Assembly (NCBI GenBank): GCA_963804595.1
Contig: CAWDQZ010000008.1
Span: forward strand, 219,350 to 283,349
Direction: 5' to 3'
Source of the DNA: DASUPK01 sp963804595
Lineage (GTDB): Bacteria; Actinomycetota; Thermoleophilia; Solirubrobacterales; 70-9
DNA length: 64,000 nt
The notes beneath the pieces are model-generated. The model saw only the letters and a list, made by a program, of their open reading frames with translations. It was not told where the DNA came from and made no database searches. Numbering within the stretch: the first letter of the stretch is position 1; every line of letters begins with the position of its first letter. The position numbers and the translations under genes were made by a program. This document shows, piece by piece, positions 7,573-16,453 of the stretch.

Positions 7573-8943
7573 ATGCCACAGAACCAGACCTTCGGGATGT
7601 CCGTCGCCCAGGGCGCGGCCCTCACGATCGGCGCGGTTCTCGGCACGGGTGTCATCTCGCTGCCGGCGATGGCCGCCGGGATCGCCGGGCCGGCGTCGAT
7701 CCTCGCCTGGCTCGCCCTCGTCGTCCTGTCGGCCCCGCTCGCGCTCACCTTCGCGGCCCTGGGCGCGCGGTTCCCGGACGCGGGTGGGGTGTCGACGTAT
7801 GCGCGCCGCGCCTTCGGAAGCCGGGCGGCCACCGCCGTGGGCTGGCTCTTCTACGTCGTCGTCGCCGTGGGCGCTCCGCCCGCCGCCGCCTTCGCCGGTG
7901 GCTACGTGGCCGATCTGGTCGGCGGGTCGCGGACCACGACGATGTGGGCGGCAGGCGTCATCATCGCCGGCGTCGCGGTGCTCAACTGGTTCGGTGTCCG
8001 GATCTCCGGGCGGGTCCAGCTGGGGATGGCCATCCTGCTGGCGGTGCTGCTGACCGTCGCCACGGTGGCCGCGCTTCCGCACGCCGACCTCAGCCACCTC
8101 ACGCCGTTCGCCCCGAACGGCTGGGGGGCCATCGCTCCGGCCGCCGCCGTGGTCGTGTGGGGGTTCGCCGGATGGGAGGCGGTCACCTCGCTGACCGCGG
8201 ACTACCGCAACCCGGCGCGGGACGTGCCGCGGGCGGCGGTCGTCGCGGTGGTCGTCGTCGGCGTCCTCTACCTCGGCGTCGTCGCCACGAGCATCCTCGT
8301 GCTCGGCCCGGGAGTCGGGGGCAGCCAGGCACCGTTGGCCGAGCTCCTCGGCGTCGCCTTCGGCGCGCCGGGTCGTGTCATCACGACGGTGGTCGCCGTG
8401 CTGCTGACCGTCGGCGCGATGAACGCCTACTTCGCCGGCGGGGCCAAGCTCGGCGCGGCGCTGGGCCGCGACGGCTCGCTGCCGCCGTGGTTCGCGAAGG
8501 GCGGCCAGGCGGGACAGGTGCCGCGCCGGGCGCTCGCCGTCACGACCGGTCTGTCGTTGCTGTCACTCCTCGCGACAGCGCTGCTCCACCTGGACCTGAC
8601 CGCGTCGGTCCTCCTCGCGACCGGCGCGTTCACGGTGGTCTACGTCGTCGGCACGGCCGCCGCGATCCGGCTGCTGCCTCGCGGGACGTGGGCGCGGCGC
8701 GGGGCCGTCGTGTCGTTCGTCAGCGTCGTGGCGCTGCTCCTCGTCAACGGGAGCCACGCCCTCTGGACGCTGGCGGTCGCGGCGGCCGCGGTCGGCTACG
8801 AGACGGCCGTCTCGCGGCGCAGGACGCGGACGAGCCGACGCAGCCCCTCGTCCAGCCGTTCGTCGGCCACGGCGCCGTATCCCACCACCACGCCCTCCCT
8901 CGCTGCGGTGCCGTCGGACGTAGAGCCCTGCGCGCCGAGGTAG
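7573..8943 (+). CDS. YjeH-like amino acid exporter (APC superfamily)
   Basis: The start resembles E. coli YjeH, the methionine/branched-chain amino acid exporter: a SVAQGAALTIGAVLGTG segment, then FPDAGGVSTYARRAFG and a TGWLF-like helix. About 12 membrane helices are visible in 456 residues. The last 45 residues (RRRTRTSRR and a Ser/Pro-rich tail) are not typical and are simply the antisense of the convergent mocR gene, which overlaps by 148 bases, so the natural stop may have been lost. Expression probably starts leaderless at the TACCGT promoter and may be activated by the MocR protein next door. The exact substrate is inferred from the family. Confidence 0.82.
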   Translation: MPQNQTFGMSVAQGAALTIGAVLGTGVISLPAMAAGIAGPASILAWLALVVLSAPLALTFAALGARFPDAGGVSTYARRAFGSRAATAVGWLFYVVVAVGAPPAAAFAGGYVADLVGGSRTTTMWAAGVIIAGVAVLNWFGVRISGRVQLGMAILLAVLLTVATVAALPHADLSHLTPFAPNGWGAIAPAAAVVVWGFAGWEAVTSLTADYRNPARDVPRAAVVAVVVVGVLYLGVVATSILVLGPGVGGSQAPLAELLGVAFGAPGRVITTVVAVLLTVGAMNAYFAGGAKLGAALGRDGSLPPWFAKGGQAGQVPRRALAVTTGLSLLSLLATALLHLDLTASVLLATGAFTVVYVVGTAAAIRLLPRGTWARRGAVVSFVSVVALLLVNGSHALWTLAVAAAAVGYETAVSRRRTRTSRRSPSSSRSSATAPYPTTTPSLAAVPSDVEPCAPR

Positions 8944-10250
8944 TAGCCGTCCAGGGACTCGACGGCGACCCCGACCCGGCGGGCCGCCACCACCACTCGC
9001 CGCCCGTCGCCGGGTCGAGCCTCGGGGAGCCGGGCGCACACGTGCAGCCCGGCCGACGAGGGGACGAGCCGGAGGCCGGGAACCGGCTCGAGGGCCGCGA
9101 GGACGGCGGCGTGCCGCGCCGCATACACGCCGGACGCCTTGCGTACGTGGCGCGCGAGCATCCCCTCGTCGATGAACCGGGCCAGCGCGGCCTGGGTCGG
9201 GACCGCACCGAAGCCGTCGGACAGCTGGCGAGCGGCACGGAGGGCCGACCGGAGCGACGGCGGCACCACGACGAAGCCCACCCGGAGCGCGGGCAGCATG
9301 GTCTTCGAGAACGAGCCGACGTAGCACACGCGTCCGCTGGGATCGAGGTTGACCAGCGGCTCCAACGGCCTTGACGAGAAACGAAACTCGCTGTCGTAGT
9401 CGTCCTCGACCACCAACGCGTCGTGCTCCTGCGCCCACTCCACCAGGTCGACCCGCCGCCGCAGCGACATCGCCGCCCCCGTCGGGAACTGGTGCGACGG
9501 GGTGACGTAGACCAGCCGGGCCCGAGCCGGGAGCTGCTCGACGACCAGCCCCTCCTCGTCCACCGGGACCGGCGCCACGCGCATACCGAACGCCGCGAAC
9601 AGCATCGCGGCCGGCGGGTACCCGGGGTCCTCGACGACGACGGTGTCTCCGGGTTCGAGGGCGACCCGACTGACGAGGTCGAGCGCGTGCTGTGTCCCGT
9701 TGGTCACCAGGACGTCCTCGGGGTCGCAGAGCACGGCCCGCGAGACGCCGATGTAGCGGCTGACAGCTTCCCGCAGTCCGGGAAGGCCGGCCGGATCCCC
9801 ATACCGGCCAGGGGAGTTCGCGCCAGCCCGCAGCTCCGAGGTCACCAGTCGTCGCCACGTGTCGAACGGGAACAGCCCCGGGTCGGGGACGCCGACGCTG
9901 AAGTCGTAGGGCAGCACACCGTCCGTCGACACCGGGGTGGGGGTCGCCGTCCAGCTCCGACGGGGTCGCACGGCACCCGCCCGCCGGCGCCCTCGCGGAC
10001 CCGAGTCCGGCACGTCGTCGGCCACGTAGGTGCCGGCGCCGACCCGCGCGACGAGGAAGCCCTCGGCGACGAGCCGCTCGTATGCGGTGGCGACGGTACC
10101 GCGCGCCAGCTCGAGCCGGCCGGCGAGCTCGCGGGTCGGCGGGAGGCGGTCGCCGGGCCGCAGCCGTCCGTCACGGATCGCCTCCCGCAGCTCTCGGTAG
10201 AGCCGCGTGGTGAGGTCCCCGCCGCCGGAGAGACCCAGATGGAGCTCCAC
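8796..10250 (-). CDS. MocR-family PLP-dependent transcriptional regulator
   Basis: A 484-residue regulator. Residues 1-75 form a GntR-type winged helix (RLYRELREAIRDGRLRPGDRLPPTREL), and about 110-480 a fold type I aminotransferase-like domain with the PLP lysine in SFSKTMLPALR (about 313). MocR proteins sense PLP plus an amine or amino acid and usually activate a neighbouring gene through direct repeats. Its candidate target is the convergent YjeH-like exporter, which has such repeats. The GTG start lies one base after the cyclase-gene stop, so it is probably co-transcribed with that gene, which is an odd pairing. PdxR-like regulation of vitamin B6 synthesis is an alternative, but no pdx genes are nearby. 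Confidence 0.9.
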   Translation of the reverse strand: MELHLGLSGGGDLTTRLYRELREAIRDGRLRPGDRLPPTRELAGRLELARGTVATAYERLVAEGFLVARVGAGTYVADDVPDSGPRGRRRAGAVRPRRSWTATPTPVSTDGVLPYDFSVGVPDPGLFPFDTWRRLVTSELRAGANSPGRYGDPAGLPGLREAVSRYIGVSRAVLCDPEDVLVTNGTQHALDLVSRVALEPGDTVVVEDPGYPPAAMLFAAFGMRVAPVPVDEEGLVVEQLPARARLVYVTPSHQFPTGAAMSLRRRVDLVEWAQEHDALVVEDDYDSEFRFSSRPLEPLVNLDPSGRVCYVGSFSKTMLPALRVGFVVVPPSLRSALRAARQLSDGFGAVPTQAALARFIDEGMLARHVRKASGVYAARHAAVLAALEPVPGLRLVPSSAGLHVCARLPEARPGDGRRVVVAARRVGVAVESLDGYYLGAQGSTSDGTAAREGVVVGYGAVADERLDEGLRRLVRVLRRETAVS

Positions 10251-10251
10251 G

Positions 10252-13200
10252 TCAGGGCGCGTCGAGGAGCCGGACCAGGCGGGCGACGGACGGGACCGCG
10301 AGGAAGCCGGCCTGTCGCTCCGGATCCTCCGCGCCCACGAGGCGCCGGTCGACGTAGGCCCGCACGGCCTCCCGCAGCTGCTGCTGCGCCGCCTCGTGGC
10401 CCGGTGAACCGGCCAGCAGCTCCCACAGCTGGCCCAGTAGGTGTGCCGACCGCATCGAGACGTCGATGGCCGGTCGATCCAGCTCCGCGACCAGGGCGGC
10501 AGCCTCGGCCGCCGCCCTGGTCGGGTCGAGACCGCCGCATTGCGCGATGACGATGCGAAGGGCGGTGCACTGAGGGATCGACGCCTCGACCCCGCTGTCC
10601 CGAAGCACCGCCGCAGCCTGGCGGGCGGCCTCGTCCGCCTCGGCGAGCCGGCCGTTCTCCCCGGTGGACAGCAGGGCCTGGGCCAGGACCAACAGCGCGT
10701 GGGCGGCGGTCTGCGGGCCGGCCGCCTCGACGGTGGCGTCCGCCGCCAGGGTCCGGGCGTGCGCGAGCGTCGCTTCGGTCGCCTCGCCGTACTCGAGCAT
10801 CCCGACGCCGAGCCACAACGCCGCGTCGAGGGAGACGAGGCTGGAGCCGACCTCCTGCCCGGTCCGCCACGCGTACTCGAAGCTCTCGCGGGCCTCGGCC
10901 CAACGGTTCGTCCAGAGCTGGGTCAGCCCGAGGATCGTCCGGTTGGTGGCGGTTCCCTCCACGTCGCCGAGGGTCTGGGACCGCTCGATCGCCTGCTCGC
11001 ACCAGAGCTCCGCCGCGGCGAAGTCTCCGAGGATGAGTGAGCTCGAGGCGAGGTTCCCCAGCACGACCGACTGACGGTAGAGGTGGCCGGACGCCATGAA
11101 GACCGGCAGGACCTGTTCGAAGAGGTCGCGGGACTCGGCGACCCGGCCCAGGTTGAACAGCGTGACGGCGTGCTGGGCCAGTGCGGTGCTCTCGGCCTCG
11201 AGGTCGCCGTCCCTGGCGAACTCCTCCCGCGCCCGCACCCCGAAGTCGAGCGCGTCGGCGAACCGGCCCTCGTTGCTGGCGAGCATGGCCAGGTACCGCA
11301 GCGCCTCGGCGACCAGGGCCGTCTGCCCCTCAGCGCGAGCAACCTCCAACGCGGTGTTCAGCTGGGTCTGAGCGGCCGAGCCCTCGCCGTGCCAGGTGAG
11401 CGCCTTCCCCGCCCAGAGGTGCCCCTCGGCCACCTGGGCGCCGAGGCCGGCTGCGCGAGCCGTGTCTGCGGCCTGCGTTGCGAGGTCGACCGCCCGGTCG
11501 TAATCGCTGGTCTCGAACGCCTGCCGGCTCTGGCCCAGCAAACTGGTGAACGTGCGGTCGGGGTCGCCCAGCCGATCGGACAGTTCGGCCATCCGGCGCA
11601 GGATCTCCGCTTTGGCGGTCCGGTCGCCCTGACGGTCCAGGACCTGCTCCTGTTCGGCGAAGACGTCGAACCGCAGCGCCGGGTCGTCGGCCGGCACCAG
11701 CTGCTCGGCGCGCTCGAGCAGGTGGGTCGCCTCGTCGAGGGCGAACACCCGGCTGGCCCGACGGCCGGCCCGGAGGTACCAGGCCGCCGCCTCGGGGTCG
11801 TGGGCCAGGTCGAAGTGCTCGGCGACGATCGCCGCATACTCCTCGACGCGTCCCGTGCGGGCAGTGACGTCGGCGAGCCAGCGAGCGGCCCGCCGGTGGT
11901 ACTCGCGGCGTCGGGCGCGCAGGACGCTGTCGTAGGCCACGTCGCGCAGCAGGGCGTGCTTGAAGAGGAACTCGCGGGCCGAGTCGAACGCGGAGAGCTC
12001 GCGCTCGAAGACGAGGTCGCGCGCCAGCAGGTGGTCGAAGGGGGCGGTGTCCGGCGCATCGCCGTCCGCTGCCAGGTGGGTGACCGCGTCATCCCAGAAG
12101 ATCCGGCCGACGACCGAGGCCCGTTGCAGCGCAGCGCGTTCCGACGACGTCAGGGCGTCGAGGCGCGCTTGGAGCAGGCCCTTGAGGGACGGGGGCACGA
12201 CGAGGCGGCCGACCAGCTCGTCGACGATCCGCCACCGCGGCGAGTCGGGGACGACGACACCCGAGTCGATCAGCCAGGTGACCAGCTCCTCGAGGTAGAA
12301 CGGGTTTCCCTCGCCCGAGTCGACGACCAGGTCGACGAGCTCCATCGGCGGGTCGTCGACCTTCTGGAGCAGCTCGAGGACCAGCGTCCGGCTCTCCCGG
12401 CGGGACAGCGCCCCCAAGGTGAGCCGCACGTGGTGCTCGAGGCCCGAACCCCACCGCGGGCGCTCCTCCAACAGCGTGGCGCGGGTGGTGGCCACGACCA
12501 TGACCGGGCAGTCGCGCCACATCCGCTCGGCGTCGTCGAGGAGCCGCATCGACGTCGAGTCGGCCCAGTGCAGGTCCTCGAGCAGGATGACGACCGGCTG
12601 GGAGGCCGCCAGCCGCGCGAAGTACCGGCCCAGGGCCACGGTCGCCTGGTCGCGCACGCTCTGGGGCTCGGTCGGGACCCCCTCCGTAGCGGCCGGGTCG
12701 GTCCCGAGGTCGAACCCGAGCCAGAGCCCGACGACGTGCGCGGCGCGTACCGCCTCCTCGCCCTCCCCGTAGGCCATGGCGAACCCGGCCTCGAGCTTCT
12801 CGCGGACGACCACCGGCGGGTCACTCTCGGCGATCTCCATCCGGGTGGCGATGACGTCGCGGGTGAGGGAGTTCGCGCGGTTCTGCTCGACGTGGGACGC
12901 GCGGCCGCGGAACCACCACACCACCTGCGGCTGGCCCGCGAGCCAGAGGTCGAAGTCGCGCAGCAGCCGGCTCTTGCCGATGCCCGCGTCCCCGACGATG
13001 TCGACGACGAGGTAGCGCCCCTCGTCGACGACGTCGAGGAAGCGTTCCTGGAGGAACCGGATCTCGCCGGCCCGGCCGACCGTGCTCGCCTCGATGCCCT
13101 CGACGACGCCGAGCTGGTCGAGCCGGAAGCCCCGCGGACGTTCCGAGACCACGAGATAGGCGTCGACCGGCGCGTCGAGACCCTTGAGCTCCAGGCCGGG

Positions 13201-13884
13201 CACGGTGTGCACGTTGAACGCCCGGCGGACCTGCCGGTAGGTCTCGGTGGAGATGAGGACGCCGCCGACGGGAGCGGCGGACTGGAGCCGGGCGGCCCGG
13301 TTGACCGTCGGCCCGACCGCGACGAAGTCGTGACCGGCCCGCTCGCCCAGGGTGCTGACGACGACCTCGCCGGTGTCGACGCCGACGCGCATCCGCGGCG
13401 TCACGCCGAACCGGCGCTCGACGTCGTCACTGAGCTCGGCCGTCGCGGCCGTCATGGCGAGCCCCGCGCGGACCGCTCGCTCGGCGTCGTCCTCGTAGGA
13501 GCGATGCAGGCCGAACACCGCCATGACCGCGTCGCCGATGAACTTCTCGACGACCCCGCCGTGCGCCTCGATGGCCGCCTGCCAGCGGGCGAAGCAGGCG
13601 TCGACGACGGACCGGGTGTCCTCCGGGTCCAGCTGCCGGGACAGGACGGTGAAGTCCACCAGGTCGGCGAACAGGACGCTGACCAGCTTGCGCTGCTCGC
13701 CCCGCTGGCCGGAGACGAGCTGGGCCTGGCGCTCACGCAGCGGCGCCAGGGCGGTCTCGACGACCTCGTCGCCGAGCACCGAGCGCTGCGCCTCCAGGGC
13801 GGCGATGGCGCGCTCGACCGCGGCCAGGTCGCCGCCCGCGAGGCCGGCGCCCGGCGAGGGCGACGTCGACGCGCTCGCACTCAT
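10252..13884 (-). CDS. Class III adenylate cyclase - ATPase - TPR signalling protein
   Basis: An intact 1210-residue protein. A cyclase homology domain occupies about residues 65-240 with the metal-binding Asp pair (FADLVDFT and GDAVMAVFG), the adenine-specifying Lys (EKFIGD), and the transition-state Asn and Arg in VNRAARL, so it looks catalytically competent for cAMP. An AAA/STAND ATPase follows (P-loop GDAGIGKS near 300; LLEDLHWAD Walker B), then a long helical repeat region from about 690 that looks like TPRs. No membrane segment is present. It starts at ATG 13884 behind a leaderless-type promoter and faces a divergent gene for a cyclic-nucleotide-binding protein, which suggests a local cAMP module. 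Confidence 0.92.
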   Translation of the reverse strand: MSASASTSPSPGAGLAGGDLAAVERAIAALEAQRSVLGDEVVETALAPLRERQAQLVSGQRGEQRKLVSVLFADLVDFTVLSRQLDPEDTRSVVDACFARWQAAIEAHGGVVEKFIGDAVMAVFGLHRSYEDDAERAVRAGLAMTAATAELSDDVERRFGVTPRMRVGVDTGEVVVSTLGERAGHDFVAVGPTVNRAARLQSAAPVGGVLISTETYRQVRRAFNVHTVPGLELKGLDAPVDAYLVVSERPRGFRLDQLGVVEGIEASTVGRAGEIRFLQERFLDVVDEGRYLVVDIVGDAGIGKSRLLRDFDLWLAGQPQVVWWFRGRASHVEQNRANSLTRDVIATRMEIAESDPPVVVREKLEAGFAMAYGEGEEAVRAAHVVGLWLGFDLGTDPAATEGVPTEPQSVRDQATVALGRYFARLAASQPVVILLEDLHWADSTSMRLLDDAERMWRDCPVMVVATTRATLLEERPRWGSGLEHHVRLTLGALSRRESRTLVLELLQKVDDPPMELVDLVVDSGEGNPFYLEELVTWLIDSGVVVPDSPRWRIVDELVGRLVVPPSLKGLLQARLDALTSSERAALQRASVVGRIFWDDAVTHLAADGDAPDTAPFDHLLARDLVFERELSAFDSAREFLFKHALLRDVAYDSVLRARRREYHRRAARWLADVTARTGRVEEYAAIVAEHFDLAHDPEAAAWYLRAGRRASRVFALDEATHLLERAEQLVPADDPALRFDVFAEQEQVLDRQGDRTAKAEILRRMAELSDRLGDPDRTFTSLLGQSRQAFETSDYDRAVDLATQAADTARAAGLGAQVAEGHLWAGKALTWHGEGSAAQTQLNTALEVARAEGQTALVAEALRYLAMLASNEGRFADALDFGVRAREEFARDGDLEAESTALAQHAVTLFNLGRVAESRDLFEQVLPVFMASGHLYRQSVVLGNLASSSLILGDFAAAELWCEQAIERSQTLGDVEGTATNRTILGLTQLWTNRWAEARESFEYAWRTGQEVGSSLVSLDAALWLGVGMLEYGEATEATLAHARTLAADATVEAAGPQTAAHALLVLAQALLSTGENGRLAEADEAARQAAAVLRDSGVEASIPQCTALRIVIAQCGGLDPTRAAAEAAALVAELDRPAIDVSMRSAHLLGQLWELLAGSPGHEAAQQQLREAVRAYVDRRLVGAEDPERQAGFLAVPSVARLVRLLDAP

Positions 13885-13891
13885 GCCGCAT

Positions 13892-13897
13892 ACCGTA
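13892..13897 (-). promoter_or_regulatory. -10 box of the cyclase gene
   Basis: TACGGT on the minus strand ends seven bases before the ATG at 13884. The same short stretch contains a CCGCATAC motif. There is no ribosome binding site between, so the transcript is probably leaderless. Confidence 0.45.
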
Positions 13898-14018
13898 ATT
13901 CGGTGCTCTGCCCCGACCGCCGCCGAACGTCAGGCACGCGGTCGAATCCATGGGCGTACGCGGCGGGTTCGTGGTGTCATGGCCCCACGAATCCGGAAAG
14001 AGCCCAGGGAGTTTGTGT

Positions 14019-15071
14019 ATGCGGGTCAGTGCCACGACGACGTCACTCTCGTGGATCCCCTCGGAGTCGGTGTGGGGACCGCTCAAGCTCGGGTTCGACC
14101 TCGGGCTGTCGCACTGGGACGAGCCGATGCCGGACCGGATCTCCGGGGTGGACGAGGTCCAGGCCCTGCACGACGCGGGACGGTTCCGGTTCGCCAACAT
14201 CCTGCAGGCCTGGGTCGACGTCGAGGACGGGCGGATCGTCGGTCACGGCTTCGGCGACCGGTCGGGACTGCTGATGGGGGAGACGACGGTCCGGCTGGCG
14301 CGCGGCGGCGTGACGTTCGCCGCCGTCGGGCTGCCCGTGCTCCGGACGGCCAAGGTCGCGGGCGACGGTGCCGGTGGCGGGTCGGTGGTGTTCCGGCAGA
14401 CCGCCGGCGGCCGGACGGCGATCCCCCTGCCCCGGCCGGTTCCGCACCCACCGTTCGTGCGGTGGCAGGCGCCGCTCGTGTGGACGACGCTGGCCCTGAC
14501 CATCCGCGCCGACGGGTCCTCGCAGGCGCGGATGGTGGGGGCGAGTGCGTTCCCGCGGCACTGGGTCTACGGGAGCGACGGCGAGGTCGCCTGGAAGTCG
14601 GCGCTCACCGACGAGAGCGGCTGGATGCGGCACTCGTTCGGGGGACGCACGCCGTGGAGCGACCGCGACCGCGAGGCCTTCGTCACCGAGGTGGAGTCGC
14701 AGACCGAGCGGCAGCTGTCGGCCGAGATCATGCGCGGTGGCGCGAGGCCGGAGGTCCGCCGCCTGCCGGACGGCGCGCTGCTCACCCGGCAGGGCGACCC
14801 GGGCGACGAGCTGTACCTCATCCTCGACGGCGTCGCCGTCGTCGAGGTCGACGGGCTCGCCGTGGCCGAGCTCGGACCGGGCGCCGTCGTGGGGGAGCGC
14901 GCGATCCTCGAGGAGGGCCTGCGCACGTCGACGGTCCGCGCGACGACGCCGTTGCGGGTCGCGGTGGCGCGCCGGGCCGCGATCGACGTCGACAAGCTGC
15001 GCTCGCTGGCGGAGACGCACCGCCGCGAGGACCAGCCGATGGGGGAGACGCCGACCGCCCCGCTCGACTGA
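14019..15071 (+). CDS. Cyclic nucleotide-binding domain protein
   Basis: A 350-residue protein. The N-terminal 230 residues are of unknown fold (beta-rich, no clear motif). Residues about 235-335 form a cNMP-binding domain with RQGDPGDELYLILDG and a phosphate-binding cassette containing GERA and a later R-T-S-T-V-R, i.e. the Glu and Arg that hold ribose and phosphate. It lacks a CRP helix-turn-helix, so it is not a CRP-like regulator; it may be a cAMP receptor whose first part is the output domain. ATG 14019 is preferred because AGGGAG precedes it by eight bases; an upstream GTG/ATG series exists. It is divergent from the adenylate cyclase gene 134 bases away, the natural source of its ligand. 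Confidence 0.8.
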   Translation: MRVSATTTSLSWIPSESVWGPLKLGFDLGLSHWDEPMPDRISGVDEVQALHDAGRFRFANILQAWVDVEDGRIVGHGFGDRSGLLMGETTVRLARGGVTFAAVGLPVLRTAKVAGDGAGGGSVVFRQTAGGRTAIPLPRPVPHPPFVRWQAPLVWTTLALTIRADGSSQARMVGASAFPRHWVYGSDGEVAWKSALTDESGWMRHSFGGRTPWSDRDREAFVTEVESQTERQLSAEIMRGGARPEVRRLPDGALLTRQGDPGDELYLILDGVAVVEVDGLAVAELGPGAVVGERAILEEGLRTSTVRATTPLRVAVARRAAIDVDKLRSLAETHRREDQPMGETPTAPLD

Positions 15072-15075
15072 CCGC

Positions 15076-16335
15076 TCACCCCTCGGGCGGGGGCGTCCGA
15101 TGTGCGTCGCGCAGCTCCGGTGCCGGGATCCCCCTCCGGCGGCCGTACCAGGTGGCCAACGGCACCACGCTGGCCCCGTGGACCAGGACGCTCACCAGCA
15201 CGGTCACGACCATGACCTCGCCGACGAGCTCGTTGTCGGGAGGGTCCAGCTCGATGTACGCCAGCAACCCGAAGGCGATGGACGCCAGTCCCCGTGGGCT
15301 CACCCAGCCCAGGAACAAGCGGTCCGCCCGCTCGATGTTGGTGCGAGCCAGTGACAGCACCACCGGGACCGTCCGGGCGACGACCACGGCCAGGACGGCG
15401 AAGACCACGATCGCCCAGTCGGTCCCGTCGTCGAGCGTCTGGGTGATGAGCTGTCCGAAGAGGAACCAGACCAGCAGGCCCAGCAGGACGCCGGTGTCCT
15501 CGACGAGGCGGACGGCGTCGTGGGGCAGCAGCCTCGCCGCCCGCCGGAACAGCAGCCCGGCGACGAACGCCGCCACGAACCCGTTGCCCTTGAGCCCCAC
15601 CGCCACCAGGTAGGAGAGCAGGGGCAGGGTGAGGACCGCGATGCGCAGGGCCGGCGGCTCGGTCCACCCGGCCGAGTACGCCCGGGTGATCAGCCACCCG
15701 CCGCCGAAGCCGATGGCCACGCCCACCCCGATCGCGATGAGGAACGCCGGCACGGCCTCGATGAGGGCTTCCACGTCCGGTGTGGACTCGTCGGCAGTGG
15801 CGTGAGCGGCCGCGACGGCGAAGAGGAACAGCGGCGCGATGAAGCCGTCGTTGAAGCCGCTCTCGACGTTGAGCAGGTCGCGCAGGCGGGACGGGATCCG
15901 GCGGTCGCGGACCAGGGCGACCACCGGGGCCAGGTCGGTCGGCATGACCACCGTCGCGATGACCGCGAGGATCCAGAAGTGCGCGTGCGGGAAGGTCAGC
16001 GCCCCGAACGCGACCGCGAGGACCAGGGACAACGGCAGCGCGATCAGCAACAGCCGGGCGGTGATCTTCGGCTCCTTGCCGAAGAAACCGCCCTCCACCT
16101 CGGTCGCGTCGACGAACAGGACCACGGCCAGGACGACCTCGACGAAGTGCTCGATGGCGGAGGTGTCGAGCTCGAGCTGGTAGAGCGGGTCCGACCCCGC
16201 GGTCAGCGCGACACCCGCGGCCACCATCGCGATGGGCGCCGTGACGCTCCAGCGAGCCAGGCGGCCGGCGACCAGGCCCCACGCCAGGGGGATGAGGACC
16301 AACGCCGCCAGGGCCAGCACGGGGCCAACTCTCAC
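15076..16335 (-). CDS. CPA1-type cation:proton antiporter
   Basis: A 419-residue membrane protein with about 12-13 helices. The ESGFNDGF motif carries the Asn-Asp pair essential for ion exchange in NhaP-type CPA1 antiporters, and VVMPTDLAPVVAL matches the preceding conserved helix. It would exchange Na+ (or K+) for H+ at the plasma membrane. The start is a GTG at 16335 with only a weak GGGGA upstream; an internal start is possible. It converges on the cNMP-binding gene, the stops separated by four bases. No cytosolic regulatory domain is fused. It is the second antiporter within 16 kb, from a different family than the one at 646. Confidence 0.87.
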   Translation of the reverse strand: MRVGPVLALAALVLIPLAWGLVAGRLARWSVTAPIAMVAAGVALTAGSDPLYQLELDTSAIEHFVEVVLAVVLFVDATEVEGGFFGKEPKITARLLLIALPLSLVLAVAFGALTFPHAHFWILAVIATVVMPTDLAPVVALVRDRRIPSRLRDLLNVESGFNDGFIAPLFLFAVAAAHATADESTPDVEALIEAVPAFLIAIGVGVAIGFGGGWLITRAYSAGWTEPPALRIAVLTLPLLSYLVAVGLKGNGFVAAFVAGLLFRRAARLLPHDAVRLVEDTGVLLGLLVWFLFGQLITQTLDDGTDWAIVVFAVLAVVVARTVPVVLSLARTNIERADRLFLGWVSPRGLASIAFGLLAYIELDPPDNELVGEVMVVTVLVSVLVHGASVVPLATWYGRRRGIPAPELRDAHRTPPPEG

Positions 16336-16383
16336 ACGTGCACCACGGTCCCCGCGAGGGGCGTACCAGCGCGGGTCCGACCG

Positions 16384-16447
16384 TGCCAGAGCCTGTCAGC
16401 GCGTGCCAGCGGCGTGTGCGCGGCATGCCAGCGGCGTCCCTGACGAT
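16384..16447 (+). promoter_or_regulatory. Phased heptamer array and -10 box ahead of drrAB (SARP-type site)
   Basis: Heptamers TGCCAGA (16384), TGTCAGC (16394), TGCCAGC (16404), TGTGCGC (16415) and TGCCAGC (16426) stand 10-11 bases apart on one DNA face. Eight bases after the last is a -10-like gacgat (16442-16447), which in turn ends six bases before the ATG at 16454. SARP regulators are known to bind heptamer direct repeats spaced 11 or 22 bp, ending eight bases upstream of the -10. A SARP/BTAD gene lies directly downstream of this operon. Confidence 0.6.
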
Positions 16448-16453
16448 CAGGTC

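Noticed and set aside
11083..14274. 1063-codon open frame on the + strand
   Set aside because: It is antisense to the intact adenylate cyclase gene and has the charged, repetitive composition of a shadow frame in high-GC DNA.
14019..15071. CRP-family transcription factor
   Set aside because: The cNMP-binding domain is at the C-terminus and no helix-turn-helix is present.
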